Below are positions 1 through 9,278 of a DNA stretch of 64,000 nt, piece by piece. Position numbers and translations under genes: made by a program. Below the pieces are notes generated by a model that was not told the DNA's origin, did no database searches, and saw only the letters and a list, made by a program, of their open reading frames with translations. Position 1 is the first letter of the stretch, and each line of letters begins with the position of its first letter. The DNA is from Anaerococcus sp. Marseille-P3625 (GTDB lineage Bacteria; Bacillota; Clostridia; Tissierellales; Peptoniphilaceae), in assembly GCF_900232825.1 (NCBI RefSeq), contig NZ_OCTP01000011.1, forward strand, positions 1,017,262 to 1,081,261. The letters are read 5' to 3'.

Positions 1-2
1 TA

Positions 3-725
3 TTTAGAACTTGCTTTACAGATCCTTTCCAAGGGGAAGTTTTAGCAAATCTTGCAAAAAACAATTTGAAGGCAACTAAAGTTGCTATCCTAAAAAATCA
101 ATCTTCGGATTATTCTATGGGAATTGCCGATGTGTTTAAGCAAAAAGCAGAAGAAGATGGTATGGAAATTGTAGCTGATGAAGCTTATGGAGATAACGAC
201 ACAGATTTCAAGGCTCAACTTACAAAAATAAAATCTTCTAACCCAGATGTTTTATTAATACCTGATTATTATGAAAAAGTAGCTCTAATAGCTTCACAAG
301 TTAGAGATGCAGGTATTGAATCAACTCTTATAGGTGCTGATGGTTGGGATGGAGTGCTTTCTGTAATGGATAAATCATCTTATAAAGACATAGAAGGATC
401 ATATTTTTCTAATCAATTTTCATTAGATGATCCATCTGAGAAAAACCAAAATTTCATCAAAGCTTACAAGAAAAAATACAAAGATGACCCTACAACTTTT
501 GCAGCTGAAGGTTATGACACTGTTTACTTGTATAAACAAGCCGTAGAAGAAGCCAAAACTAGCAAATGGGATGAACTTGTAAAAACCTTAAAAGCTATCA
601 AGTTTGAAGGAATCACTGGATCTTTTACTTTTGATGAAAACAACAACCCAATTAAGACAGCAAAAATTATAAAAATAGAAGATGGAAAATATAAATTCGA
701 CTCAGAAGTAGAAAGCAAAAAGTAA
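3..725 (+). CDS. Branched-chain amino acid ABC transporter substrate-binding protein (LivJ family), 5' end outside window
   Basis: C-terminal 240 residues of an extracellular leucine/isoleucine/valine-type binding protein. The reading frame is open from base 3 and begins with residues FRTCFTDPFQGEV, which align with the middle of the complete paralogue encoded just downstream (FRACFTNPYQGNL); the TTG at 66 is internal. The two proteins stay closely similar to the end (DYSMGIAD/DYSTGIAQ, YGDNDTDFKAQLT in both, GADGWDG/GGDGWDG). It delivers ligand to the LivHM permease. It lies upstream of a T-box and a new promoter, so it is probably the last gene of its own transcript. Only ligand class, not specificity, can be inferred. 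Confidence 0.93.
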   Translation, partial: FRTCFTDPFQGEVLANLAKNNLKATKVAILKNQSSDYSMGIADVFKQKAEEDGMEIVADEAYGDNDTDFKAQLTKIKSSNPDVLLIPDYYEKVALIASQVRDAGIESTLIGADGWDGVLSVMDKSSYKDIEGSYFSNQFSLDDPSEKNQNFIKAYKKKYKDDPTTFAAEGYDTVYLYKQAVEEAKTSKWDELVKTLKAIKFEGITGSFTFDENNNPIKTAKIIKIEDGKYKFDSEVESKK

Positions 726-785
726 GCAAATCTTGCTGATTCTAATAATAAAAATACAAATTTAGGTATTATTATAAAAAAATCA

Positions 786-814
786 TTGACAAAGCCTATT
801 TATGATACTATAAT
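786..814 (+). promoter_or_regulatory. Consensus sigma-A promoter of the liv operon
   Basis: TTGACA at 786-791 and TATAAT at 809-814 are both perfect matches with a 17-base spacer. Transcription should start near 821, just ahead of the T-box stem I. Confidence 0.88.
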
Positions 815-820
815 ACAAAC

Positions 821-1093
821 AAAGCAATGAAGTGGAGCAAGTATAAGAAATTTATTTTACAGAGAGGTATCGTAAGCTGGAAGATACTAAATAGACTCTT
901 AGAAACTAGCCACCAAGCCAAGCGTTGAAATAGTAGTAGGCGTTTTCGGGAACTCCCGTTACAGAGTTATTCATTAAATTGATTAGAGAGCATCAAATGA
1001 TGAAGAAGAGTGGTACCGCGGAGATGGTTTTAAATATGTATAATAATACCCTTCGTCTCTTCTACCTATGGTAGGAAAGACGGAGGGTTTTTT
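821..1093 (+). ncRNA. T-box leader (tRNA-sensing attenuator) upstream of liv genes
   Basis: The 390 bases between the two binding-protein genes hold a T-box riboswitch. Visible parts are an AGTA element at 840-843 in the 5' side of the specifier loop, the distal ACAGAGAGG motif near 860, the T-box core TGGTACCGCGG at 1011-1021, and a terminator at 1048-1093. Pairing GTGG (832-835) with CCAC (910-913) closes stem I and leaves CTA (906-908) followed by a purine as the likely specifier, i.e. leucine. Reading one register earlier would give ACT (threonine), so the amino acid is not certain; leucine fits the downstream transporter. Uncharged tRNA would favour readthrough. Confidence 0.9.
1048..1093 (+). 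terminator. T-box-controlled intrinsic terminator
   Basis: ACCCTTCGTC (1048-1057) pairs with GACGGAGGGT (1079-1088), one G-U pair included, and is followed by a T run. It overlaps the first codons of a longer possible reading frame starting at 1068, which argues for the downstream start at 1116. Confidence 0.88.
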
Positions 1094-1115
1094 CTACCAA
1101 ATTTGGAGGAAAAAA

Positions 1116-2270
1116 ATGAAAAACAAAATGAAACTTTTATCAATCGTACTTGCAGCATTTACAATTTTTACAGCTTGTGCCAATGGAGAGAATCAAAAAT
1201 CAGAAGACGATTCGACAATTAAAATCGGCTCAACATTTCCACTTACAGGCCAATACTCAAATTATGGGACTTCGACCCTTAATGGAATACAAATGGCAAT
1301 TGATGAAATTAATAAAAATGGTGGAATTGGGGGCAAAGAAATTAACCTCGAATCTATGGATGACAAGGGAGAAATTACCGATTCTGTAACAAGTTATAAC
1401 AAATTAGTTGAAGATGGAGTTAGCGCTGTTATTGGGACTAATACTTCAACTCCGTCAAATGCCATAGCAGAAGCTTCTCAAAAAGATGGAATTCCAGTTA
1501 TAACTCCAACGGGAACAGAAGAAAGCATAACAGCTGGAAAAGCAAATGTCTTTAGAGCTTGCTTTACCAATCCTTATCAAGGAAATTTATTGGCGATTTT
1601 TGCCAAAGATACCCTAAAAGCAAAAACTGCAGCAATTTTAGTTAATACTTCATCAGATTATTCAACAGGAATTGCCCAAGCTTTTGAAGATAAGGCCAAA
1701 GAACTTGGAATAGAAGTTTTGGCTAAGGAAAATTATGGGGATAATGACACAGATTTTAAAGCTCAATTGACATCAATTGCCAAAGTTAAGGCCGATGTTT
1801 TGCTTTTGCCAGAATATTATGAGAAATTAGCACTTATAACCCCTCAAGCAAGAGATGCCGGAATTACTTCTTACTTTTTGGGTGGCGATGGTTGGGATGG
1901 AATTATCAAAACAATGGATAAATCAAGTATGGATGTGATAGAAAAATCATATTTTACCAACCATTTCTCAATAGAAGATAAAGATAAAAAAGTATCTGAA
2001 TTTGTAAAAAATTATAAGGAATTCTATAAAGAAGATCCTACAGCTTTTTCTGCACTTGGCTATGACACAGTTTATATGATAAAAGAAGCTTTTGAAAAAG
2101 CATCTAGCGATTCTAATGAAGATAGGATAAAAGCACTAAAAGAACTAAATTTTGACGGTATAACTGGCAAATTTAGTTTTGATGAAAATAACAACCCTCA
2201 AAAAGCTGCCTCAATAATGAGGATAGAAAATGGAGAATATAGATTTGATTCTATTGTAAATCCAAGATAG
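1116..2270 (+). CDS. Branched-chain amino acid ABC transporter substrate-binding lipoprotein (LivJ family)
   Basis: 384-residue extracellular binding protein for a LivHMGF importer. The ATG at 1116 follows TTTGGAGGAAAAAA and is chosen over a start at 1068, which would lie inside the terminator. The signal peptide ends in a lipobox (FTAC, Cys about residue 22), so the mature protein is lipid-anchored. It has the periplasmic-binding-protein type I fold signatures (IKIGSTFPLTGQYSNYG, AVIGTNTSTPSNAIAE). It is the second of two tandem paralogues and the first gene of a T-box-controlled operon; livH begins 8 bases after its stop. The two binding proteins may widen ligand range for one permease, which is inference. 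Confidence 0.95.
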   Translation: MKNKMKLLSIVLAAFTIFTACANGENQKSEDDSTIKIGSTFPLTGQYSNYGTSTLNGIQMAIDEINKNGGIGGKEINLESMDDKGEITDSVTSYNKLVEDGVSAVIGTNTSTPSNAIAEASQKDGIPVITPTGTEESITAGKANVFRACFTNPYQGNLLAIFAKDTLKAKTAAILVNTSSDYSTGIAQAFEDKAKELGIEVLAKENYGDNDTDFKAQLTSIAKVKADVLLLPEYYEKLALITPQARDAGITSYFLGGDGWDGIIKTMDKSSMDVIEKSYFTNHFSIEDKDKKVSEFVKNYKEFYKEDPTAFSALGYDTVYMIKEAFEKASSDSNEDRIKALKELNFDGITGKFSFDENNNPQKAASIMRIENGEYRFDSIVNPR

Positions 2271-2278
2271 GAGAAAAT

Positions 2279-3166
2279 ATGGATTTTATAAGTCAATTGT
2301 TTAATGGCTTGCAGCTAGGTAGTATTTACGCCCTAGTTGCTCTAGGCTATACTATGGTTTATGGTATAGCCAAATTAGTTAATTTTGCACACGGAGATAT
2401 TATTATGGTTGGTTCCTATGTAATATCAATTTTTATACAAGCTATGGCTATAAGCCTTGGCCTACCTTTGTGGCTTAGCTTTATACCAGCTGTAATAGTT
2501 TGTACTCTGCTTGGAGTTACTATAGAAAGAGTTGCCTACAGACCTTTGAGAAATTCTTCTCCAGTTTCTTTGCTAATAACGACAATAGGAGTGAGTTTGT
2601 TTTTGCAAAATCTATTTGTAAAAATTTTCACATCTTCTGCAAGACCAATTCCAGCAATTTTTGATAATAAATCATTGGATTTTGGATCAGTTCACTTATC
2701 ATTTGCAACTATAATTACTATAGTTTCAACGATTGTTTTAACTTACATTTTGCATTTGTTTATAAATAATACCAAAGAAGGCAAGTCAATGATTGCTGTT
2801 AGTGAAGATTATGGAGCAAGCGAGCTTGTTGGAATTAATGTAAACAAAGTTATGTCTATGACTTTTGCCATTGGTTCTGCTCTTGCAGGAATTGCTTCAC
2901 TTCTTTATGTATCAAGTTATCCGCAAATTCAACCTTTTATGGGTTCCATGCTTGGAATTAAAGCCTTTACTGCAGCAGTTCTTGGCGGAATAGGTTCAAT
3001 TCCTGGAGCGGTTATTGGTGGACTTATTCTTGGAATGATAGAAGTTTTAACAAGGGCTTATTTATCAAGTGCCTATGCTGATGCAATTGTATTTATGGTT
3101 TTAATTTTGGTTTTATTGATCCAACCTAATGGCCTACTTGGTAAGATGGATAAGGAGAAAGTTTGA
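2279..3166 (+). CDS. livH: Branched-chain amino acid ABC transporter permease LivH
   Basis: 295-residue polytopic inner-membrane permease, of normal length for LivH. The N-terminus FNGLQLGSIYALVALGYTMVYG and the internal NFAHGDI segment are typical of the family, as is the C-terminal AVLGGIGSIPGAVIGG loop, which contacts the ATPase. It forms the heterodimeric channel with LivM. The ATG at 2279 is preceded by TAGGAGAAAAT. The next gene starts 2 bases after the stop, so translation is probably coupled. Confidence 0.95.
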   Translation: MDFISQLFNGLQLGSIYALVALGYTMVYGIAKLVNFAHGDIIMVGSYVISIFIQAMAISLGLPLWLSFIPAVIVCTLLGVTIERVAYRPLRNSSPVSLLITTIGVSLFLQNLFVKIFTSSARPIPAIFDNKSLDFGSVHLSFATIITIVSTIVLTYILHLFINNTKEGKSMIAVSEDYGASELVGINVNKVMSMTFAIGSALAGIASLLYVSSYPQIQPFMGSMLGIKAFTAAVLGGIGSIPGAVIGGLILGMIEVLTRAYLSSAYADAIVFMVLILVLLIQPNGLLGKMDKEKV

Positions 3167-3167
3167 T

Positions 3168-4142
3168 ATGTCAAGAGAAAAAAGACTTTCGTATATAATC
3201 TCAACTCTTCTAGTCTTAGCCTTATTTTTGATATTAGAAGTTTTGATAAGAGGAAAAATAATAAGCAGATATTGGGAAAGCATTCTTATTTTAATTTGCA
3301 TCAATATAATAATGGCAACAAGCCTTAACCTTACCGTTGGTGTTTTGGGGCAAGTTAACTTAGGACACGCAGGTTTTATGGCAATTGGAGCTTACACAGC
3401 TGGAATTTTTTTGAAAAGCACAAATATGAATGGATTTTTAGGATTTTTAATTAGCTTAGTTCTAGCAGCCCTTGCATCTGGAATTTTCGGGGTTTTGATT
3501 GGACTTCCAATTTTAAGATTAAGAGGAGATTATCTAGCAATTGTAACTTTGGCCTTTGGAGAAATTATTAGAGTTGTAATTGAAAATGTCGATATAACTG
3601 GTGGAGCTCAGGGTATGGCAGGAATACCAACAATAAAAAGCTTTGCTATATTTTTCTTTGTAACAGTTTTAACAATTGCAATGATTTTTACCTACGCTGA
3701 CAGTAGACATGGTAGAGCTGTTTTGTCAATTAGAGATAATGAATTGGCAGCTGAAGCTTGCGGAATAAACATAACAAAATATAAGACTTTTGCCTTTACC
3801 TTATCTGCAGTTTTTGCAGGCATTGCTGGAGCTTTGTATGCACAAAGTATAGGTGTTATAGCTGCAAATATTTTTAACTACAACAAAAGCTTTGATTATT
3901 TGGTAATGGTAGTTCTTGGTGGAATTGGCTCAATAACAGGAGCTATGATTTCATCAGTTGGACTTACGATTTTGCCGGAAATTCTAAGACCTTTGGCTGA
4001 ATGGAGAATGGTAATATATGCTGTAATCCTTATACTTGTAATGATTTTTAGGCCACAAGGTTTGCTTGGTAGAAAAGAATTTTCTATAAGAAAATTTTTA
4101 AAGATGGATAAGTACGAAAAAGGAGATGTGGAAAATGACTGA
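3168..4142 (+). CDS. livM: Branched-chain amino acid ABC transporter permease LivM
   Basis: 324-residue permease partner of LivH. The start ATG at 3168 follows TAAGGAGAAAGTTTGAT, two bases beyond the livH stop; an in-frame ATG at 3129 lies inside livH and lacks a binding site. Typical LivM features are NLTVGVLGQVNLGHAGFMAIGAY (given here only as a region near residue 55-75), GLPILRLRGDYLAIVTLAFGE and the VVLGGIGSITGA coupling loop. About nine to ten hydrophobic segments are visible. It overlaps livG by 8 bases. Confidence 0.95.
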   Translation: MSREKRLSYIISTLLVLALFLILEVLIRGKIISRYWESILILICINIIMATSLNLTVGVLGQVNLGHAGFMAIGAYTAGIFLKSTNMNGFLGFLISLVLAALASGIFGVLIGLPILRLRGDYLAIVTLAFGEIIRVVIENVDITGGAQGMAGIPTIKSFAIFFFVTVLTIAMIFTYADSRHGRAVLSIRDNELAAEACGINITKYKTFAFTLSAVFAGIAGALYAQSIGVIAANIFNYNKSFDYLVMVVLGGIGSITGAMISSVGLTILPEILRPLAEWRMVIYAVILILVMIFRPQGLLGRKEFSIRKFLKMDKYEKGDVEND

Positions 4143-4908
4143 AAATTTATTAACAGTAAAAAATGTGGGCATTTCCTTTGGAGGACTAAAGGCTGTAAAT
4201 GATATTAACTTTACCATGAAAAAAGGAGAGCTTCTTGGCTTAATAGGACCAAATGGAGCAGGAAAAACCACCTTATTTAATATGCTTTCAGGAGTTTATA
4301 CCCCAACTGAAGGAGAGATATTTCTTGAAGATAAAAAAATCAACGGTCTAAGACCTGATAAGCTTTCTAAGGAAGGAATTGCGAGAACTTTTCAAAATAT
4401 CAGACTTTTTGACAATCTTACAGTTCTTGATAATGTAAAACTTGCCATGAACCAATATATGGATTATGGAGTTTTAACTGGAATGTTTAGACTTCCTAAA
4501 TATTGGAGCGAGGAAAAATCAGCCAGTAAAAAAGCGAGAGAAATCCTTGAGATTTTTGATCTAGAAAAATATTTCAGGGCCTTTGCAGGATCTCTTCCTT
4601 ATGGAGCACAAAGAAAACTTGAAATAGCAAGAGCTATGGCAACTCGTCCTAAACTTTTGCTTTTAGATGAGCCGGCTGCAGGTATGAATGATACAGAAAC
4701 AAAAGATTTGATGGAATCAATTAAAATGATAAGAGATAAAACCAATATAGGAATTTTGTTGATAGAGCATGATATGAATTTAGTTCTTGGAATATCCGAA
4801 GAATTAATAGTCCTTAACCATGGAGAAATTTTAGCAAAGGGCAAACCTAGCGATGTTATAAACAATCAAGAAGTTATTAGAGCATATCTAGGTAGTGAAA
4901 GGAATTAG
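4135..4908 (+). CDS. livG: Branched-chain amino acid ABC transporter ATP-binding protein LivG
   Basis: 257-residue cytoplasmic ATPase. Walker A GPNGAGKTT starts at residue 38; the family-specific signature is LPYGAQRKLEIARAMA in place of LSGGQ, and Walker B is LLLLDEPAAGMN followed by the IEHDM switch histidine. The start at 4135 is preferred over the in-frame ATG at 4126 because AGGAG (4121-4125) abuts 4126 but sits 9 bases before 4135. It energises the LivHM channel together with LivF. Confidence 0.95.
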   Translation: MTENLLTVKNVGISFGGLKAVNDINFTMKKGELLGLIGPNGAGKTTLFNMLSGVYTPTEGEIFLEDKKINGLRPDKLSKEGIARTFQNIRLFDNLTVLDNVKLAMNQYMDYGVLTGMFRLPKYWSEEKSASKKAREILEIFDLEKYFRAFAGSLPYGAQRKLEIARAMATRPKLLLLDEPAAGMNDTETKDLMESIKMIRDKTNIGILLIEHDMNLVLGISEELIVLNHGEILAKGKPSDVINNQEVIRAYLGSERN

Positions 4909-4911
4909 TCT

Positions 4912-5625
4912 ATGAGTTTATTAAAAGTAGAAGATTTAAACGTTTATTATGGAAATATTCACGCTCTAAAGGGAATTTCTTTGGAAGTTGAAAAAGGCGA
5001 AGTCGTTTCTCTTATTGGAGCAAATGGAGCTGGAAAAACCACAACTTTGCAAGCAATTTCTGGACTATTGCCAATAAAAGCAGGCGATATCATTTTTAAA
5101 AATAATTCTATTCTAAAACAAAAAGCTTTCAAAAGAACGAGAATGGGCATAGCTCAAGTCCCAGAAGGCAGGAGAATTTTTCAAGGGATTTCGGTTGAAG
5201 ATAATTTAAAATTAGGGGCGATATCAGTAAATGCTAGTAGCGAAGATGACAAAATTGAAATGGATAAAATTTTCGAACTTTTTCCAGTATTAAAAGAAAG
5301 AAAAAAGCAAAAAGCAGGAACTCTTTCTGGTGGAGAACAGCAAATGTTAGCTATGGGCAGAGCCTTGATGCTAAGGCCTGAAGTGTTGCTATTAGATGAA
5401 CCTTCAATGGGACTATCTCCTATATTTGTTGATAAAATATTTAAAACTATTGAAATATTAAAAAAGCAAAAAAGAACAATACTTTTGGTAGAACAAAACG
5501 CCAACCTTGCCCTAGAAATAGCAGATAGAGGTTATGTTTTAGAAACAGGAAAAATTGTAAAAGAAGGATCTGCGAAAGATCTAAGAACTGATCCAGACGT
5601 AAAAGCAGCATATCTTGGAATATAA
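4912..5625 (+). CDS. livF: Branched-chain amino acid ABC transporter ATP-binding protein LivF
   Basis: 237-residue second ATPase of the importer. Walker A GANGAGKTT, signature LSGGEQQMLAMGRALM, Walker B VLLLDEPSMGLSP and the switch region LLVEQNA are all intact and match LivF rather than LivG. It begins 3 bases after livG and is the last gene of the operon; a strong terminator overlaps its stop codon. Confidence 0.95.
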   Translation: MSLLKVEDLNVYYGNIHALKGISLEVEKGEVVSLIGANGAGKTTTLQAISGLLPIKAGDIIFKNNSILKQKAFKRTRMGIAQVPEGRRIFQGISVEDNLKLGAISVNASSEDDKIEMDKIFELFPVLKERKKQKAGTLSGGEQQMLAMGRALMLRPEVLLLDEPSMGLSPIFVDKIFKTIEILKKQKRTILLVEQNANLALEIADRGYVLETGKIVKEGSAKDLRTDPDVKAAYLGI

Positions 5626-5657
5626 AAAAGCTAATCCTTAAATTGGATTAGCTTTTT
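5625..5657 (+). terminator. Intrinsic terminator of the liv operon, probably bidirectional
   Basis: Thirteen-base arms AAAAAGCTAATCC (5625-5637) and GGATTAGCTTTTT (5645-5657) with a 7-base loop. The A/T ends on both sides allow use by the convergent ABC gene that ends at 5663. Confidence 0.88.
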
Positions 5658-5662
5658 ATAAT

Positions 5663-7429
5663 TTATTGGTAATATTTTGCTTGAGCTTGATACAATCTTC
5701 GGTAGATATTATCATATTTCATAAGATTTTCATGGCTATCAAAGGCCATTATTTTTGCGTCGTCAACTACCAAAACTTTGTCGGTAAATCTTGAAGAACT
5801 CATTCTGTGAGAAATAAATATGGCAGTTTTCCCTTTTGTCATTTGGTTAAAATGCTCATAAATCTTAGCTTCTGAAAGTGGGTCTAAGCTTGCAGTTGGT
5901 TCATCAAGGATTATCAAATCTGGATTTTGGTAAAGACATCTGCCGATGGCAAGTTTTTGCTTTTGACCAAGAGAAAAATCTGTCGCATCCTCGAAAATAT
6001 CTTTGTCCAAATAAGTGTCAATTCCAGAATTTAAGCTTTGAATTCTTTCTTTTAAATCAAGATCTTCTAAAATCTTATCCATTTTTTCTTTTTGGTAATC
6101 TTTATTGGCGATTATATTTTCTTTTATTGTAAAAGGCATAATTGAAAAATCTTGAAGGACTGCTGAAATTTTATCATATAGAGAAGATTTTTTGTACTCT
6201 TTGATATTTTTGCCGTTATAGAGGATTTCTCCCTTGTTGATTTCAAAAAATCTTAGTATCAATTTTACCATGGTTGTTTTTCCAGCGTTATTCACACCTA
6301 CAATTGAAATTTTTTCTCCCTTATTTATTTTAAAAGAAATATCATCTAATATTAGTCTATCATTTCCCGGATAGGCAAAGGAAACATTTCTAAATTCCAA
6401 AGATTGGAAATCTTCTGCTATTTTTAGGCTTTTTTCATCTTCAATATCTAAGATCATAAATTCATATAGAGGTTCTAGATTTTTAAGACTTATTAGAAAA
6501 CCAGCTGTTTCAGAAAATATTTCCTGAAAAGATTTCATAAAATTTTCGTTAGCAGAAATTATCACTGAAAATTCTCCAAAAGTGATTTGGCTTCCATAAT
6601 TAGCTGATAGAGTTCTCATTGCCACATAAGCGTAGGAAACTAATCTTATTATGGATTCTAGGAAAATTTTTATGGCATTCATATTAGTTTCGTAGGAAAA
6701 TTTTTCATGATATCTTGCCATCATCTTGTCAAGATAAGATTGGGTCTTGTCGTAAATTAAGCCTCCTAAGTCAAAAACTCTTATATCTTTTTGCTGTGGC
6801 TTACCTGCCATTAGGGAGAAATAATATGAAAATCTTCTGTTTACAGCAACATTTCCTTGGTCAAATTCTTGAGTATATGATGACATTTTTTTGTCGACTA
6901 GGATTATTAGTATCGATATTATCATGGAAAAAGCTACCAAATAAGGAGAAAAGTTTATTATAATTATGGCTGTTGCAAGAATTGTAGTAAAGCCTTTGAT
7001 TATTTCTGATAGGCATGCTAATAATTGGTGCAAGGATCCAAAATTCAAGGCAGCATTGGCTCTTTCTTTTAGGTCAAGAACATTAGGGTTTTCAATATTT
7101 TGATAGGTTAAATCCATGGCTTTTTTGCCAATTTCAAAGGAAATTGAATTATTGATTGCCATGCGTCTTACAAATTCTTTCATAGAAAATATTCTACTAA
7201 GAGTTGTAAGGATAAATTTTGCCAAAACTATTATAAGAATTAATTTTACAAAATAAGAAAATTCCCTTGGATTGGTTAGTTGGTTAATAAATATCATAGG
7301 AACAAATACATTAACTATGGTGTTTATTGCTGGTATTATCGCATTTAATATGATAAGAACAATATATAAGGGATCGTTTTTTGCTATGAGCTTTAGTAAA
7401 AGCATCATGGATTTGTATTTATTTTTCAT
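5663..7429 (-). CDS. ABC exporter subunit (fused membrane and ATPase domains), second of a pair
   Basis: 588-residue half-transporter: six-helix exporter membrane domain (about residues 1-320) followed by a nucleotide-binding domain. The start ATG at 7429 has GGAGGAAAAAG directly before it; a longer in-frame start at 7486 lies inside the upstream gene. Walker A reads GVNNAGKTT, with Asn where the family has Gly; the signature is FSLGQKQKLAIGR and Walker B is LIILDEPTASLDP. It overlaps the upstream exporter gene by 11 bases, so the two very likely form a heterodimer. Substrate is unknown; peptide or drug export would be typical of the family. Confidence 0.9.
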   Translation of the reverse strand: MKNKYKSMMLLLKLIAKNDPLYIVLIILNAIIPAINTIVNVFVPMIFINQLTNPREFSYFVKLILIIVLAKFILTTLSRIFSMKEFVRRMAINNSISFEIGKKAMDLTYQNIENPNVLDLKERANAALNFGSLHQLLACLSEIIKGFTTILATAIIIINFSPYLVAFSMIISILIILVDKKMSSYTQEFDQGNVAVNRRFSYYFSLMAGKPQQKDIRVFDLGGLIYDKTQSYLDKMMARYHEKFSYETNMNAIKIFLESIIRLVSYAYVAMRTLSANYGSQITFGEFSVIISANENFMKSFQEIFSETAGFLISLKNLEPLYEFMILDIEDEKSLKIAEDFQSLEFRNVSFAYPGNDRLILDDISFKINKGEKISIVGVNNAGKTTMVKLILRFFEINKGEILYNGKNIKEYKKSSLYDKISAVLQDFSIMPFTIKENIIANKDYQKEKMDKILEDLDLKERIQSLNSGIDTYLDKDIFEDATDFSLGQKQKLAIGRCLYQNPDLIILDEPTASLDPLSEAKIYEHFNQMTKGKTAIFISHRMSSSRFTDKVLVVDDAKIMAFDSHENLMKYDNIYRRLYQAQAKYYQ

Positions 7430-9278
7430 CTTTTTCCTCCTTATAATATTTTTTCTGACTATCAAACATTTCTTTATATAGGCCATTTTTAGCTAGAAGT
7501 TCCTCGTGGCTGCCAAATTCTTTGATTTTTCCACCATCTAAGAGCAAAATTTGATCACAAAATCTTGTTGATGCGAGTCTGTGAGAGATAAAAACCAAAG
7601 TTTTGTCAGTAGAAATTTCTTCTATTTGCTTATAAATTTTCTCTTCTGCTAGAGCATCAAGGCTTGCTGTTGGCTCATCCATTATAAGAGCGCTGGAATT
7701 CTCCTTGTATAAGGCACGAGCTATGGCAAGTTTTTGATTTTCTCCGCCAGAAAAAAGCGTTCCAGAATCATCTATATTTTTTGTCATCGGCGTATCAATT
7801 CCTTTTGGAAGTTGGTCAAGTTTATAAGAAAGTCCTGCTTCATCTAAGGCTTTGATGACCCTATCTCTGTCGATATTTGTAGAACTTGCTGCCACATTTT
7901 CTGCAATTGTAACAGCTAGAGGCTCAACATCTTGCAAAACTGTAGCAAAAGCTGCAAATCTTTCTTTAAGATCAAGCTCTTCGCTATCGATTCCATTTAT
8001 ATAAATTTTTCCAAAGCTTGGCTTATAAAGACCAAGAATTAGTGAAACTATGGTAGATTTGCCAGCTCCATTTACTCCAACAATGGCAATTTTTTCGCCT
8101 GGTTTAATCTTAAAAGATAAATTTTCCAAAACTTTTTTATCTGATAGGGGATAGGAAAAAGACACATTATCAAATTCTATTGAAACTGGTCCAGATATTT
8201 TTTTATCGCCAGTGGTACTTTTTAGGTCGGCTCTAATCATGTCAAAGCCATCAGCCACATATAAGAGATTGGATTTAGTTTTGGCGATATTTACAACCAA
8301 TGAATTTAATACTCCAGCATAAACAGTAAGTGAAGTTATCATTAAGGTTAAGTTTTTAAGGCTTATGGTCTGATTAAAAATTCTTTGACCTAGAAAATAA
8401 AAAGTCAAAGCTTCAATTCCTACAAGCAAAATTGCAAGAACTGGAGAAAAATAAATTTCTGGCCTTACATATTTCCCACAAATCTCATAAATATCCCTAA
8501 TTAAAGGCTTAAAACCTTCTATAAAAGTATCTTTAAAAGAAAAAAGTCTTATATCTTTAGCAAAAGAAAAATCAGAAGCTTTGGAATAATATGAATCAAT
8601 TTTCCTAGAAACTTTGTTACGCTCGCCCTCACGGTCGTGTCTATAAGAAGTCGTGTAATTTCTAATTATTAGTTGTAAAACTATTGAAACAAGGGCAAAG
8701 GCTAAAATTAGAGGAGAAAGTTTTGCCATAATCGCAGAAATGATTATAAATGACAAAAGGCTTGATAAGAGCGGATACATATCGTGATATATGCCCTCAA
8801 GTCCTGTGACATTATTAGAAAAAGATTCAAAACCTCTGGTAAATTCAGCCATAAAAATCGAATTTTCTCCAAGAGAATAATCCATATCCATAATCTTAGA
8901 AGCTGCTTTTTCAAAAAATTCAAGCCTAACTCCCATATATTTGGCGTAAGTTTTATATTCTATTTGATTTGAAATCATAGATGAGATGAAAACTATAAGT
9001 CCATAGGCTAAAATCGTTAAAAGCATGGATTTAAGGCTGGTATTATTTTCTATCAAATCTACCAAATAATACATAATAAAAGCTTGCAAAACTGGTACAA
9101 TCCCATTAAAAATTGGATAAATTATTAGAGATAATTTTATTTTAAGGTCGTCTTTAAAGGGAGCATAGGCGTATTTTAAAAGTTCTATAATTGATAATTT
9201 GTCCTTACGAAGATAATTTTTTATCGTATCTTCATTTGTCAAATATTCTCCCAAATTGTACTTATTGGTCGTATTCAT
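7419..9278 (-). CDS. ABC exporter subunit (fused membrane and ATPase domains), first of a pair
   Basis: 619-residue half-transporter with an N-terminal six-helix domain and a C-terminal ATPase. Walker A GVNGAGKST, signature LFSGGENQKLAIARAL and Walker B ALIMDEPTASLD are canonical, unlike the partner encoded downstream. The start at 9278 lies 17 bases inside the end of the regulator gene, with AAGGAGGAAAATC before the ATG, so regulator and exporter are co-transcribed and translationally coupled. The substrate cannot be told from sequence. Confidence 0.9.
   Translation of the reverse strand: MNTTNKYNLGEYLTNEDTIKNYLRKDKLSIIELLKYAYAPFKDDLKIKLSLIIYPIFNGIVPVLQAFIMYYLVDLIENNTSLKSMLLTILAYGLIVFISSMISNQIEYKTYAKYMGVRLEFFEKAASKIMDMDYSLGENSIFMAEFTRGFESFSNNVTGLEGIYHDMYPLLSSLLSFIIISAIMAKLSPLILAFALVSIVLQLIIRNYTTSYRHDREGERNKVSRKIDSYYSKASDFSFAKDIRLFSFKDTFIEGFKPLIRDIYEICGKYVRPEIYFSPVLAILLVGIEALTFYFLGQRIFNQTISLKNLTLMITSLTVYAGVLNSLVVNIAKTKSNLLYVADGFDMIRADLKSTTGDKKISGPVSIEFDNVSFSYPLSDKKVLENLSFKIKPGEKIAIVGVNGAGKSTIVSLILGLYKPSFGKIYINGIDSEELDLKERFAAFATVLQDVEPLAVTIAENVAASSTNIDRDRVIKALDEAGLSYKLDQLPKGIDTPMTKNIDDSGTLFSGGENQKLAIARALYKENSSALIMDEPTASLDALAEEKIYKQIEEISTDKTLVFISHRLASTRFCDQILLLDGGKIKEFGSHEELLAKNGLYKEMFDSQKKYYKEEKDEK

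Noticed and set aside
66-725. Complete gene starting with TTG at 66
   Set aside because: The frame is open to base 3 and the upstream residues align with the middle of the downstream paralogue; the gene is cut by the window edge.
1068-1115. Upstream start for the second LivJ-type protein
   Set aside because: It lies inside the T-box terminator; ATG 1116 has a strong Shine-Dalgarno and gives a normal lipoprotein signal.
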